Assembly: GCA_958450365.1 (NCBI GenBank)
Contig: CAUEEP010000902.1
Span: forward strand, 744,001-808,000
Length of the DNA stretch: 64,000 nucleotides
Direction of reading: 5' to 3'
Origin: Mesorhabditis belari
Taxonomy: Eukaryota; Nematoda; Chromadorea; Rhabditida; Rhabditidae
Shown here: positions 1 through 10,222 of the stretch, piece after piece
How the letters are laid out: the number at the start of each line of letters is the position of its first letter
Position numbering within the stretch: the first letter of the stretch is position 1
The notes under the pieces: model-generated
The model's input: only the letters and a program-made list of their open reading frames with translations
Database searches by the model: none
What the model was told of the DNA's origin: nothing
Program-made: the position numbers and the translations under genes

Positions 1-445
1 AATTTGCATTGAAAAATGTGAATAATGAGGGAAGGGAGGGGCGGATGTAGATTTGCATTTGGATTTGAAGTGAGAAAGAGAGGTGAGCGCAGACGATAAC
101 TCAATCCTCCATTGTCTAAACATACAATTCTTTAGATTCATCGAGAATTTCCTCATCTGCTAAAACTTTATCGTTTGTAGTGAAGTGTTTGAACCTGGAA
201 TGGATTTATCGGGGTGAAAGTGGCGAGTTCTGAAGAATAAAAGAAAAAGAGATTATGCTTTGAGTTCAAGTCAAAGAGAAAAAACGTTGACTGGGAAAGA
301 AAATGCAGAAAAAAATGTGAAAAGATTCAATTCTTTCCTTGTGATCTCACTGATAAGGAAAACCCCTTTCACTGACTGTAAAAAGTATAAAAATCAAAGG
401 GGAAAAGTTTAAGTATTCTTTTTTGCAAATCAGTTCTCCCGAATC
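1..445. other. upstream flank of the DUF19-like gene
   Basis: I see no gene-like exon here. The sequence is A-rich and purine-rich, with no family motif on either strand. The last part, near 360-440, probably holds the promoter and 5' UTR of the downstream secreted-protein gene, but I cannot point to a specific promoter element. Confidence 0.4.
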
Positions 446-3374
446 ATGAGAAATCTCGTTTTTGGTCGGTTTTTTTGGATAAAATTTTTTAAGGATTAAG
501 CTTAAGCAATTCTAACAGCAAAGATAACGACAATTTTCTTACTAAAACATTTCTTCAGCTATTCTTTTGTTGGGTGTCGTCGATGCACAGTCATGCAATC
601 AGAATTCCCTGAAAATCCTCGCCAACTGCTACTCGAATTTCGTCGCATATTATGGCTTTGATATGAAAAGTGAGTGGAAATAGATAACAGATGAAATTTC
701 GATTAAAATTTCGATCAAAATATCTTTCTTCTATCCTCTATCTTCTATCCTCTATCCTCTATCTTCTATCCTCTATCCTCTATCCTCTATCTTCTATCCT
801 CTATCTTCTATCCTCTATCTTCTATCTTCTATCTTTCTTCTATCAATCTTCTATCAAAATTTTAGCCACAAATAAACTGCCAGCCTATTGGGATATGCAC
901 AATGTTCGACAGAAAATGCTTCTCGATCAAGGCTTGACGGTTCAACCGAAAATTTGCGAGTGAGTTTGATGGGCTGATGGATTTACTTTGGTGCTTTGTG
1001 TACTTTGTGCTAAACGTAAACACACCCCAACTGAAGCACTCAAATCTACATAGCTACATGCTAAACAAATGTAAACACACCCTTTCTAGTGAACTCAATT
1101 CTTCATTGTAGCAACAATTTGGGGAATTTTGTGCACCAGAAAGATGTGTTTACACTCCTTTGAGCACAAAGTACACTTATAGGTTTATTATTTGGTTTTT
1201 AAAATCAATTTCCAGCGTTGCTACTTCATTGTATGATTGCTCGAGCAAAGTGAGATACGGTGCCGAATGTTTGACACAATTGGGAGCGAACACATCGGGT
1301 TTGTTTTAAAAACTAAATTTTATGCAAATGTTGACAGCAGATATTTAATTATAAACTGATCACGGGGATGGCTACTTTGCGCTAAACTTTTTGCGCAACT
1401 GGGTCATTGCGTAACTAGGTCATTTGCGTAACTAGGTCTTTTGCGTAACTGGGTCATTTGCGCAACTAGGTCATTTGCGCAACTCGCCATAACTCTCTTC
1501 TAAGTCGGTCAATCTTGCTTTTGGTGTCATTTTGTAGATCTCTACAAGTGTAACAAAATGACACCAAAATCATAAAGATTGACCGACTGAGAAGAAAGTT
1601 ATGGCGAGTTGCGCAAAAAAATTTTTGGCGCGAAGTAGCCATCCCATCAGCCAGCCAGCCAGCCAGCCAGACAGACAGACAGACAGACAGACAGATTACT
1701 GTAGATTACTGTAGCCGCCAAATCTCCCCTTTCAGATGCCCAAGATTGGATGACCGATCGAGCTGTCGGAGAGTACCAATGCACAACCGGATATGCTAGT
1801 TGGTTTTGCAACTAATTTATAAACCGCTTTTAACAGAATGAAATGAGGAGCATTGTGTAGTCTACAAAAATTTCAATCATTATGTTCAGCACTCATAGCC
1901 GATTTCACTTGTATCGGAACAGCTCGCGACACTTATGCTGTTCAATTGCAAGTGAGTGAAGATATTTTAAATGAGAAGAGATTCAGCTAATGATCTATTA
2001 GTAATATAAACTACCGGATTTTTTTGCAGAACTGCAGCGATCAATTGGACATCGCTCTCAAGAACAACCCGATCAACGCCTGCAAGTGAGTCAAGGACTT
2101 TTAGTAAAAAATGACTTTTCACTTAATATTCCGGTCTACTGTAGTAAAGCTAGAGTGCCTAAACATTCCAATAGACTACTCCATACATTAACTACGATTG
2201 ATCGGTGTCGAAATACCGTAAATCTACTATTATGTTGTTCGGAAATAAACGCAAAAAGTAGTAGTCGACAAAATTTATCTTAAAAACAGAAAGAACACAG
2301 TTTAATCTAAAATATATTCACCATTATTATTGATTATTTTTTGCCATCTTTTGCGCAAAGAATTGATACCGCTCTTGAAAAACTCAGCCGGCTGTGACTC
2401 GAAAAACTTGGCGATCCAATTTTGGATATCTTCACGGGTTTTGAATTTCTCATTAGCCAAAAGGTTTTGCATTGACCGGAATGAATGGTAATTTGTCTCA
2501 TTCTCCCAAATCGGGAGAATGGTAGAAGCTCCCATCCAGCAGCAAATCACTCAGCAAAAACTGGAGAATCTAGGATGTGGTAGAAGCTCCCATCCTAGAT
2601 TCTCTAGTTTTTTTGCAACGTGAGGTCTAGCGTTATCATGGATGAACTTTATCTTTGATGTGTCTACTCCTTGACGAATGAGAGCTGATTGACCCGATTT
2701 TTCTCACAACAAAAAGTTTAGCAACGCTTGTTTATATCCGAACAACCAAATATATAAAGGGACTAATACGTCTGTCTGTTTGTCTGTTTGTCTGTCTACT
2801 CCTCAGCCCCCAGAGAACCGTTTCAAATGATTTCTAGTTAGGTTGGCTTAGAATTTCATGTAGTTATGCAACATGTTTTTAAATTTTTTAAAAATTAAAA
2901 GTACCGACGCGGGCGGGAGTCGAACCCGGGTCGTGTGAGCTAGAGGAAAGTGTGCTCGCACTCCACAAAAGTACATCGCACTCCACAAAAGTACATGGCC
3001 GATTAGTTAACGCGCGCGTCTTTCAAAACGGAAGAGAAAGGTCGCGGGTTTGTTTCTATTCCATTGCTCTAAAAATTTCCGAGATCTATATCAATTGTAA
3101 ATTATTTAACTAATGAAATTACAGAGACTTGAACGATTTCCTGGGATGCCAACCACCGTACTATGCATCGGCTTGTGACTTCAACGCCGGCGTTTTCATG
3201 TGTGGAGTGACAAGAGCCGGAATTGTTCGTTTTTTCTTTATAATGATTGGAACAATGATCTCTAGACGATTCCTTATTTCATTCATCCATTCATTCAATC
3301 ATTATTTTCAGAACGCTGGATCGGATTTGTGCGACAAATTGGGTCTTCTCGACCAGTGCGCACCATACAAATAA
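446..3374 (+). CDS. secreted Cys-rich protein, DUF19/T20D4.11-like
   Basis: Nine exons join in frame: 446-464, 559-669, 866-959, 1216-1298, 1736-1798, 1890-1951, 2030-2085, 3125-3224 and 3312-3374. The ATG begins a signal peptide (MRNLVFAILLLGVVDAQ) that is split by intron 1. The mature part has regularly spaced cysteines (SCNQ, NCYSN, KICE, DCSS, EYQCT, FTCIG, QNCSD, NACK, LGCQ, SACD, MCGV, DLCDK, DQCA), a pattern like the nematode-specific DUF19 family of secreted proteins. The biochemical role of that family is not known. Seven of the eight introns are under about 450 bp; intron 7 (about 1 kb) has been enlarged by a mariner fossil and tRNA-like debris, and intron 2 carries a CTATC-type microsatellite. 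The family assignment rests on remembered cysteine spacing, so a neighbouring Cys-rich family is possible. Confidence 0.75.
724..855. repeat. CTATCTT/CTATCCT pyrimidine microsatellite
   Basis: Units of TCTTCTATCC and TCCTCTATCT alternate about fifteen times in intron 2 of the DUF19-like gene. The array lies just upstream of the 3' splice site (TTTTAG at 860-865) and merges with its polypyrimidine tract. Confidence 0.85.
1365..1645. mobile_element. foldback MITE with internal 17-bp tandem repeats
   Basis: The ends are inverted repeats (GGGATGGCTACTTTGCG on the left, its complement CGCGAAGTAGCCATCCC on the right). The inner arms at about 1489-1545 and 1555-1610 are also complementary (CGGTCAATCTTGCTTTTGGT against ACCAAAATCATAAAGATTGA). 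Between the left end and the inner arm lie about six copies of a 17-bp unit of the form TTGCGTAACTAGGTCAT. It has no coding capacity and is probably a non-autonomous DNA element in intron 4 of the DUF19-like gene. Confidence 0.7.
1650..1694. repeat. (CAGC)n/(CAGA)n microsatellite
   Basis: A CAGC tetranucleotide run changes into a CAGA run directly after the foldback element. Confidence 0.85.
2302..2710 (-). pseudogene. mariner transposase 3' fragment (fossil)
   Basis: On the minus strand the C-terminal half of a mariner transposase can be read: FIHDNARPHVAKKLENLGW (the second catalytic Asp region), then HSFRSMQN, then FFKSGINSLRKRWQKII and NNGEYI, which is the conserved mariner C-terminus. 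The frame is broken between the two parts. A short stretch around GGATGGGAGCTTCTACC is duplicated, and there is no N-terminal half or complete terminal repeat. It lies in intron 7 of the DUF19-like gene in the opposite orientation. It is an inactive relic. Confidence 0.85.
2905..3062. pseudogene. tRNA-like debris (two B-box-bearing fragments)
   Basis: Minus strand near 2912-2935 carries a B-box-like T arm (GGGTTCGACTCCCG) with no convincing 5' half. Plus strand near 2998-3060 has an A-box-like GATTAGTTAAC and a degraded B box (GGGTTTGTTTC), but its acceptor ends do not pair. A short direct repeat (GCACTCCACAAAAGTACAT) lies between them. They look like tRNA-derived pseudogenes or SINE pieces. 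Confidence 0.4.
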
Positions 3375-3755
3375 ATCCCTCCGGGATTCACTTTGGTTTT
3401 GTAAATAAAACTTGAAACTTTATTGATATTTTATGGCAAATACAACCAAGACAAGAAAAATAGAAAGCTAAAACAATAGATAAACACTTGTCAGTTATGT
3501 ACGGATCAAAATCTATTTTTAAAAACACTGTTTTACTCACGCGTTCCTAAAAAGCATTCCTAATCAACTAGAGACAAGATTACGGTAGTCGAGAAAGTCG
3601 ACGTTTTAGAAATCAATCAAAAATCTAAAATGTCAGCTTTTCTTTTTCTTTTTCTCTCTTTCTCTATCTTTTTGTCAGGAAACGAGAAGTTTTTATAATT
3701 GCCTCAAGTTGAGAAAAAACTGGTACAAGAACTCTCCCACATTGCCAGACTCTCG
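3375..3755. other. intergenic, 3' flank of the DUF19-like gene
   Basis: Directly after the stop codon there are AATAAA-like signals (AATAAATCCC and AATAAAACTT), suiting a short 3' UTR. The rest is AT-rich with a TTTTTCTTTTTC tract and no recognisable coding exon. Confidence 0.4.
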
Positions 3756-3827
3756 GCCCACGTAGTATAGTGGTTAGTACTCCACGTTGTGGCCGTGGCG
3801 ACGCTGGTTCGATTCCAGCCGTGGGCA
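3756..3827 (+). tRNA. tRNA-His (GTG)
   Basis: This is a complete 72-nt cloverleaf. The acceptor stem GCCCACG pairs with CGTGGGC, the D arm contains TAGTATAGTGGTTAGTA, the anticodon arm CCACG-TTGTGGC-CGTGG places GTG at the anticodon, and the T arm CTGG-TTCGATT-CCAG holds a consensus B box. Discriminator A follows. There is no intron. A T-rich run follows (TTTTTTT), suiting RNA polymerase III termination. Confidence 0.95.
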
Positions 3828-3913
3828 ATTTTTTTGGCTTTTGTTACAATTGAAGATTTCTTTGGAAATCTTTTAAGTATTGGGTTGGTCCTTTCCTTTC
3901 CGAAACGAGAAAA

Positions 3914-4048
3914 ACGAAGGAAAATCGCGAAAAGCGACCGAAAAGCTATTGATCTGAGGGTCGCTGGTTCGACTTCCACCGGTGACAATACTTTTCAAAA
4001 ATTTTTTGCTAGGATTCTGAAAATGCGTGTCTAGGGGTTATTTTTGAC
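3914..4048 (+). repeat. direct repeat copy 1 with tRNA-like 3' half
   Basis: This about 135-bp block recurs at 4248-4383 at roughly 90 percent identity by eye. Its centre (about 3948-3990) reads like the 3' half of a tRNA, with GCTGGTTCGACTTCCACC close to the B box of the adjacent tRNA-His. The 5' half and a paired acceptor stem are missing. It ends with the shared stretch GCGTGTCTAGGGGTTATTTT. Confidence 0.7.
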
Positions 4049-4247
4049 TGAGCAAATGAATTGCCACCATACCACGATTTTGAAACCTCTTGGGAAAAGG
4101 AAAATGGGAAAAGTTCAAAAGCTCGGATCCTGGGCTGATTCCGTTCAACAAGCAACTCCAAGGGTAAAAGCAGAACTTCACCCAAAAAAGACAATGCTGT
4201 GTGTTTGGTGGGACCATCAGGGCATTCTTCAACAAAAAAAACGATAA

Positions 4248-4383
4248 ACGAAGGGGAAATCGCGAAAAGCGGCGGAAAGGCTATTGATCTCAGGGCCGCT
4301 GGTTCGACTTCCACCGGTGACAATAATTTTCAAAAATGTTTTGCTAATATTCTGAAAATGCGTGTCTAGGGGTTATTTTTGAC
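4248..4383 (+). repeat. direct repeat copy 2 with tRNA-like 3' half
   Basis: This is the second copy of the block at 3914-4048, about 200 bp downstream in the same orientation. The tRNA-like core is at about 4280-4324. The differences are scattered substitutions, so the duplication is not recent. Confidence 0.7.
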
Positions 4384-6266
4384 GCTGATCACGAAACACA
4401 TGTTTTTAGCCTAGGTTTCTGCACGGAAAACTAACGAAACGTGAAAACAACCATTTTTTTGGCTCTGCCGCCCTTTACTAAAATAGCTGTAAAAACTTTT
4501 AGAAAAGAGATATCTCAAAACGGTTTTTACCAATCGATCCGTCTTGAATTCAGCTTTAGGATGAGCTATAAAACGTCAAAATTCGACAAATTTAACTATA
4601 ACTGTACTCTCCCAAAAAATCGGAAAGGACTTTTCCACCAACCCAATAAATTCGTTACAAGCCATTGCAAGTGCTAGAAATAAATAGCATAACAAATGTT
4701 AAATGATAATTAGCGAGATTGCTGTTTTGCTGGTAATTAACGAGATTGCCGAGAACTACAAGTGATGTTTTGCACAATTTGCAAGATTGTCAACTGTAGT
4801 GTCAGCTTTTCGTATAGCTTGTAAATATAGAAATGAGTAGTAAACAAGAAATATTGAAGGATTAAGGTGCTATGTTTACTAATTAGAGCATTTATCTCAA
4901 TTTCTCATCGAATATCATCAGAAAAGGCGCTGAAACATGATTATCCAAAGAGTAAATCGACAAGCAATGAAAGAAAGTGGAAAATTCACCGTTTCCCTTT
5001 TTCGGCTACCCGTTGAGCTTTATGGAGAGAGAAAAAAAAGTGAGATCGGATCTGATCTGCCATTTGAGAAAAGCAATGAAAAGGGGATTCATGCCTTGTT
5101 CTTTTTTTCTTCTTTCTTCTTTCTATTCTTTTCTTTTCTTTTATACGATTAGCCATTCACACGAGCTATTCCCCTCGTTGAGTTCGTTGAGAATTCTATA
5201 TATTTTTCGTTTCTTAAACTTTTCCTTGACAAACAGAAATTTTGCTTTGTGATCACTCAAGTCATTCAGTCATCATTCAAGGCTCACTATTGAAATTTCA
5301 GATCAAACTACATTCTTACTAGAAACTTCTTATTAGAAGCTTCTTGTTAGAAACTTCTTACTAGAAACTTCTTAATCCATTTATGACGATAGCATTTTGA
5401 GCATACAGTCGCGTAGTCGTTATCATTAACCCATTTATGATGATAGCATTTTGAGGGGTCTACCTCTGTGCGAACATAAATGGATTCTTATTTTTATTAG
5501 AGAATGTTTATTAGAGAATTTGAGAGCTTCTTTGCGGGTAATGCCTTTTCTAAAAGAATTTGACCTTTTACCATAACCTTTTACCATAACTACCATAACC
5601 TTTTATTTAAATTTGTCTTTCATTTAATTAATTTTGATCTCGTTGAATTGAATAATGAATAAATGAGATAAAATTAGGTAAAACGGGTAAAAGCTGAAGA
5701 AAAGGTACGATAGTTTTCGAAATTCTCCAGCCTAAACTTTCCACTTTTCATAATCTTTGCTTTCTTTATCTGGCAAGTAGTGCTGTTTACTAGTTTGATC
5801 ATTTCAATTTTTTAGGTTAACCTTTTTGCATAGCAAAAGCGAGTACTTTGTGCGATTTGTTCAATTCATTAAATGAAAATGAATTACGAGTAGTTTTCTC
5901 TCAAATATCTGATTCTTTTCTATTCTCGTATTAGCAATGATTCAAATCTCGTTTTCCATCGCAAAAATCACGGCTTTCTAGCACTGAATTCCCTTGTTTA
6001 TCGTATTGTCGATCTGCCAAAGGAATAACGGGCGATCTCTTCACTTTTTTCCTCACTTACAGTTCGATTTTCACTAGATTTTTCAGAGATTCAGACACAA
6101 AAAATGAATAAAAACGATGATTGGTAAATGAATGTGATTCGTGATTCATAGGAATTGATGGGGAAAACATTGAGAAAGAGTTTTAAACATATTAATAAGC
6201 GATTTAAATTCTAGAATATTGGAAAATTTGTAGAAAATCATTTTTGATCAATCAATTTGTCAAGCT
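4384..6266. other. non-coding intergenic stretch
   Basis: No exon chain, protein motif or complete RNA gene was found. Visible items are GAAACTTCTTATTAG-type repeats at 5320-5375, a near-duplicated stretch (CATTTATGACGATAGCATTT and the related CATTTATGATGATAGCATTT) at about 5378-5455, tandem ACCATAACCTTTT motifs at about 5565-5605, and the motif CAGTCGCGTAGTCG at about 5406, which also occurs in foldback elements elsewhere in the window. Confidence 0.4.
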
Positions 6267-6418
6267 TTAGGCTTAGGCTTAGGCTTAGGCTTAGGCTCAG
6301 GCTTAGGCTCAGGCTTAGTCTCAGGCTTAGGCTTAGGCTTAGGCTTAGGCTTAGACTTAGTCTCAGGCTTAGGCTTAGGCTTAGGCTTAGGCTTAGTCTC
6401 AGTCTCAGTCTCAGGCTC
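6267..6418. repeat. interstitial telomere-type (TTAGGC)n array
   Basis: About 25 hexamers are arranged head to tail. The commonest unit is TTAGGC, the nematode telomere repeat, mixed with the variants TCAGGC, TTAGTC and TCAGTC. The variants make up whole stretches, so the array has diverged in place and is not an active chromosome end. Unique sequence follows on both sides. Confidence 0.9.
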
Positions 6419-6924
6419 AAGTAAACCTTAGAGGTAAAATCAACTAAAATTTGGAGTACTTATTGTTGGAAATACAGTACACTAAAATGGTTATTTTAGT
6501 GCATAATAGGAACTCGATTATGGTAGAAAAAAAACGAGAATAACTACACTAGAATTAGGCTAGAAAAATCAGTTTATCAAGTTTATCAATGCTTTCTATT
6601 TGGCATCAGTTCAATGCAAGTCTACAGCGCACATTTATCATTTATCAGACTAAAAAGGAGAATGATAGGTGATAGAAAAGGAAAGATCATCTTTGATCAT
6701 TCATTTCTTTATTGCCACTGTACGTTTGACGTGAAATCTCTGCATTAAATATCAATTCAATCATCATTTTTTTCTCCTTTCCCTCTCGAAATCCCCTCTT
6801 CAGACTGATATTCCTCAAGCAATCTCTCATTTTGTCAAAAGCATAGAAATTTCGTTAGACTAGAAGAAATTTTATGCTTTTTTTCTAGACATTAGATTAG
6901 GCTAACAAGGAAAGGTCACGAAAT

Positions 6925-7058
6925 CAAGGTGGCCAATTGAAATCAAGGTGGCCTATTGAAATCAAGGTGGCCTATTGAAATCAAGGTGGCCTATTGAAAT
7001 CAAGGTAACCAATTGAAATCCAGGTGACCAATTGAAATCAAGGTGGCCAATTGAAATC
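6925..7058. repeat. 19-bp tandem repeat
   Basis: About seven units of ATTGAAATCAAGGTGGCCT occur head to tail, some with GGTAACC or GGTGACC variants. It has no open function and lies upstream of the C6-domain gene. Confidence 0.85.
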
Positions 7059-7200
7059 AAACTTAGACCTTCCGATGCTGAATTTTACGCTGATTCTGAA
7101 TCTGCTTTTTCTTTTTGCTAAATAGGTCGGAATTGAAAGAAATTTGGCAAACAAGTTCTTTTGCCTCTCTTATAACGCTTGCGCGCGCTTCATTAAGAAA

Positions 7201-7275
7201 TGGTTGCGTAGTGTAGCGGATAACGTGTCGGATTGCAAAGTTGTAGTTGTAGGTCCAGGGTTCAACTGTCTTTAA
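7201..7275 (+). pseudogene. tRNA-like pseudogene
   Basis: It contains an A-box-like TAGTGTAGCGGATAAC, an anticodon-loop-like GGATTGCAAAG and a B-box-like GGGTTCAACTGTC, spaced as in a tRNA. The two ends do not pair into an acceptor stem and the T stem is weak. A pyrimidine/T tract follows. It is either a decayed tRNA or a tRNA-derived repeat. Confidence 0.4.
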
Positions 7276-7527
7276 GTTTTTCTTTTTTTTTGAACAGCTG
7301 TTTTATAGTGTTTCCTAGTCCCCCATCTCTTCGTAATTCTTTGAAAAGGAAAAAGAAATATTTGCAAAGATTTCAATTTAAAAAATCGAATTGATAACCG
7401 TTCTATTGAAATGTTTTAAAAATCGAATTGATAATCGTTCTATTGAAGCTGTGGAAGATCAAGATTTCAATTGGAAGATCAAGATTTCAATAGCTTTCAG
7501 CTTTCAACTTTCAACTAAAACTTTAGG

Positions 7528-8772
7528 ATGCGGCTTTTCTTCCGATATCTTTTCCCCTTATTCAGTCTTCCTTTCTTAGATGGATGTATTCGAACGGTAC
7601 CAACACCAAGTGAGAAAAGAATTTACCTTTTTTCAGCACAAAATCGACTATTGATCGATTGATTTTTCGACAAGTTATAATCGGTTTAAAACTTCTAAAA
7701 CTAAAACAGTAACTCACTAACTAAAGTAAGCAAAAGAAAACCTTGCTCTTTCTTTCGGACTTTGTGCTTACACTCGTAAAAATGCGCTTTCTAATGCACT
7801 CAATTCCTCCAAACATTTCCATGAGTACAAAACACGCATTGACTACAGTACTAGACAATGAAATATCATATTTGAAAAAACGATCGTCACTTTCGCGCAT
7901 CTGTAACTCCCTTGTCTTTGAGTTTAAACTATTAGTGTTATACATTTTCTGGAAGCTCTTTTCAATGGCTACACAATGGTAATATTAATATTTAGAAATA
8001 CGGTAAAGACAAGGGAGTTACAGACCCGCGAAAGTGACGATCTTTTTTCAAATATCATATTTCATTGTTCAGTAGTGTACATAAGACAAAAGTTGGGTCG
8101 GTTAATTTTGAGTTAAAGATGAATTGTTGATAGAAAACGTTACGTTTTAAAGCTCTAATCAATTTGATAGCTTTCATTTAGCCCCCGGAAACCCTTGTCA
8201 ACAGTGTACAGTCGGTCAAGTGACTTTCACTCCAGCTTCACCCGATCGACTCGGCTCAATCGACGCCACGCACACGTTCGTTTCGAATTAAATTTGCAAC
8301 AATTAGCTGAATATCTTTTATATCAATAAAGAATCATATTGAGCTCAATATGTTAGTCAATCGAATCTTAAAAGTTCTTTAAAGCAATCCAACAATCGGT
8401 GGTGATGGTTGCTTACATATGGTAGCTGAATGTATCGGTGATGAGGGATTCACTTCTTTTATGCAGGTCAAATATAGAAAAATATAGAAAAATCTGTTTT
8501 TTTCAACATTGAAAATAGAAAAGAACAGAACGACATTAGAAAAAATATTCCTTTTCAATAAAATTCAAAACTTTTCCATCTGTTTTTCGTTTTATAAAAC
8601 CCTTTAACAAAATTGACTTTTCTGTAAAATTTTTGTGGCATTTTTGTGAAATTTTTGGTTTTTTTAGTTTAACATAAATCAAGGAGGACCTGTGGAAAAT
8701 AATCCGGCGAAACGAGTCGTCGAAGCGCCTTTAGACTGCAGGAATGGACAATGGTTTGCGCTTTGGAATTGA
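7528..8772 (+). CDS. small secreted C6-domain protein
   Basis: Four exons (7528-7609, 8182-8275, 8385-8466, 8668-8772) join in frame to about 120 residues. The start gives a hydrophobic signal peptide (MRLFFRYLFPLFSLPFLDG), followed directly by CIRTVPTPTPG. The cysteine pattern NPCQQC...GDGCLHMVAEC...N...LDCRNGQW matches the nematode C6 domain, a small extracellular domain of unknown function: paired Cys, then DGC..C, then a final C-x(n)-W. Intron 1 has been expanded by a foldback MITE (7845-8080). Phase agrees at all three junctions. The ATG was chosen because it gives a signal peptide without needing another exon. Confidence 0.82.
7845..8080. mobile_element. MITE family A, copy 1
   Basis: This foldback has arms of roughly 70 bp: ACAGTACTAGACAATGAAAT on the left and its near-complement ATTTCATTGTTCAGTAGTGT on the right. 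The arms also share CGATCGTCACTTTCGCGC. The central part contains GTTTAAACTATTAGTG. A close copy lies at 50511-50745. It has no coding capacity and is inserted in intron 1 of the C6-domain gene. Confidence 0.85.
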
Positions 8773-8909
8773 TTGCAGCTATTTATCTTGTCGAGTTTAT
8801 CAATTGGTTTACCAATATCGAAGTTTTCTTTTACTTTCCGTTTTCCATTTACTATTAAGCACTAAATTTGGTAAATAATTTTGGGATTTTTAAATTACTT
8901 TACTTTTTC
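8773..8909. other. 3' flank of the C6-domain gene
   Basis: Short AT-rich flank between the stop codon and the minisatellite. I saw no clear polyadenylation signal beyond general AT richness. Confidence 0.3.
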
Positions 8910-9298
8910 AAGATTAGATTCAAGACAAGATTGAAGATTAGATTCAAGACAAGATTGAAGATTAGATTCAAGACAAGATTGAAGATTAGATTCAAGACAA
9001 GATTGAAGATTAGATTCAAGACAAGATTCAAGATTAGATTCAAGACAAGATTGAAGATTAGATTCAAGACAAGATTGAAGATTAGATTCAAGACAAGATT
9101 CAAGATTAGATTCAAGACAAGATTGAAGATTAGATTCAAGACAAGATTGAAGATTAGATTCAAGACAAGATTCAAGATTAGATTCAAGACAAGATTCAAG
9201 ATTAGATTCAAGACAAGATTCAAGATTAGATTCAAGACAAGATTGAAGATTAGATTCAAGACAAGATTCAAGATTAGATTCAAGACAAGATTCAAGAT
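8910..9298. repeat. 24-bp minisatellite, about 16 copies
   Basis: The unit is AGATTCAAGACAAGATTGAA plus GATT, with a recurring G/C variant (AAGATTGAAG or AAGATTCAAG). It stays open on both strands because 24 is a multiple of three, so it creates long spurious repetitive reading frames (KTRLKIRF-type on plus, LNLVLNLI-type on minus). These look artefactual: no splice context or initiation signal is convincing. Confidence 0.92.
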
Positions 9299-9729
9299 AC
9301 TGTACTTTTTCAAGATTAGCTGGATTACGGTATTCAGTCTAGATTAGGGTATTCAGTGTAGATTAAGGTATTCAGTTCAATCAAACAGTATTCCAAATCA
9401 TAAAGAATCACAAGTAGATAAATTGGAGAAAAGATAAGTTGGCAAGCTTTTGTTACTCTAACTGATACAGATCTTTCCAGGTTCTACATGAATCGACAAG
9501 TGAATGAAGTGAACTGTCAAGAGGCAGGGAATGGGTGAAACAAACTGCTAAAAACTCTCAATTTCCACAAATCTCAGCACGTTTTGTGCATTATAAATGA
9601 TTTTTCATTTCTTAAAAGCATTGTAAAGAAAAATAATTTATAAACAAAACGAGAAAATGTTTTATGTTCACTTTTCGGATTCTATCGTCCATGTCTACTT
9701 TGAAGTACCGGATTGGGGTGGGAAATTCT

Positions 9730-10222
9730 CAAAAATCAATCCCGACTAGTTACCGGAGGAATGGCTCGGTCGCTGACCGCCCTTTCTCCTTTAGTGATTG
9801 CAAAAAGAAAACCCTTATACCCGGATTGTATGCCAGGTCGATTCCAATTGCGGCAGCCATCTTTCGGGTGGAGTTTTTCTGTGATCTCGGGTTTCTTTGT
9901 TGAAGGATCTTTCGACGATTGATTGAATTGTTGGCAATCTTCTTTCGACCGCGTCCTGGTCGATCTTCTAATTTCCTCGTCTCTTTGTGGTGCTTGATTG
10001 CTTTTGTAACTGTCTGATGAGGCACGTGAAAAAGCCGCCAAAATCCCCATCACCGATTTGCCATCCTGTGAGAGTCGAACCATGGTTGGTCGCAAATCCA
10101 ATTGTGATTTGATTTTTGAAAAAATTCAATACAAAAGTATTTTAGTCATAAGTAAAAAAAAAAGGAGATAAAACAATAAAACTGTCAAAACAAGATTCGC
10201 TCCATAATTTTGGGAAACCCTG
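9730..10222 (-). pseudogene. Tc1/mariner-like element fragment (transposase N-terminus)
   Basis: At the right edge is a terminal-repeat-like sequence (minus strand CAGGGTTTCCCAAAATTATG) next to a TA dinucleotide. Inside, the minus strand reads RLSQDGKSVMGILAAFSR, then in another frame PHQTVTKAIK and RPGRGRKK, which is the paired helix-turn-helix and basic linker typical of Tc1-type transposases. There are frameshifts, and the element stops before the catalytic domain. It is an inactive 5' remnant. Confidence 0.75.

Noticed and set aside
2086..2283. Short plus-strand frame starting MSQGLLVKND
   Set aside because: It begins within the GTGAGT donor of the DUF19-like gene, so it is intron sequence.
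5100..5150. Pyrimidine tract as a splice acceptor of a missed gene
   Set aside because: No exon in any frame follows it with family similarity or a downstream donor.
8868..9347. 159-codon and 137-codon repetitive frames on both strands
   Set aside because: Explained by the 24-bp minisatellite being a multiple of three. No initiation or splice context.
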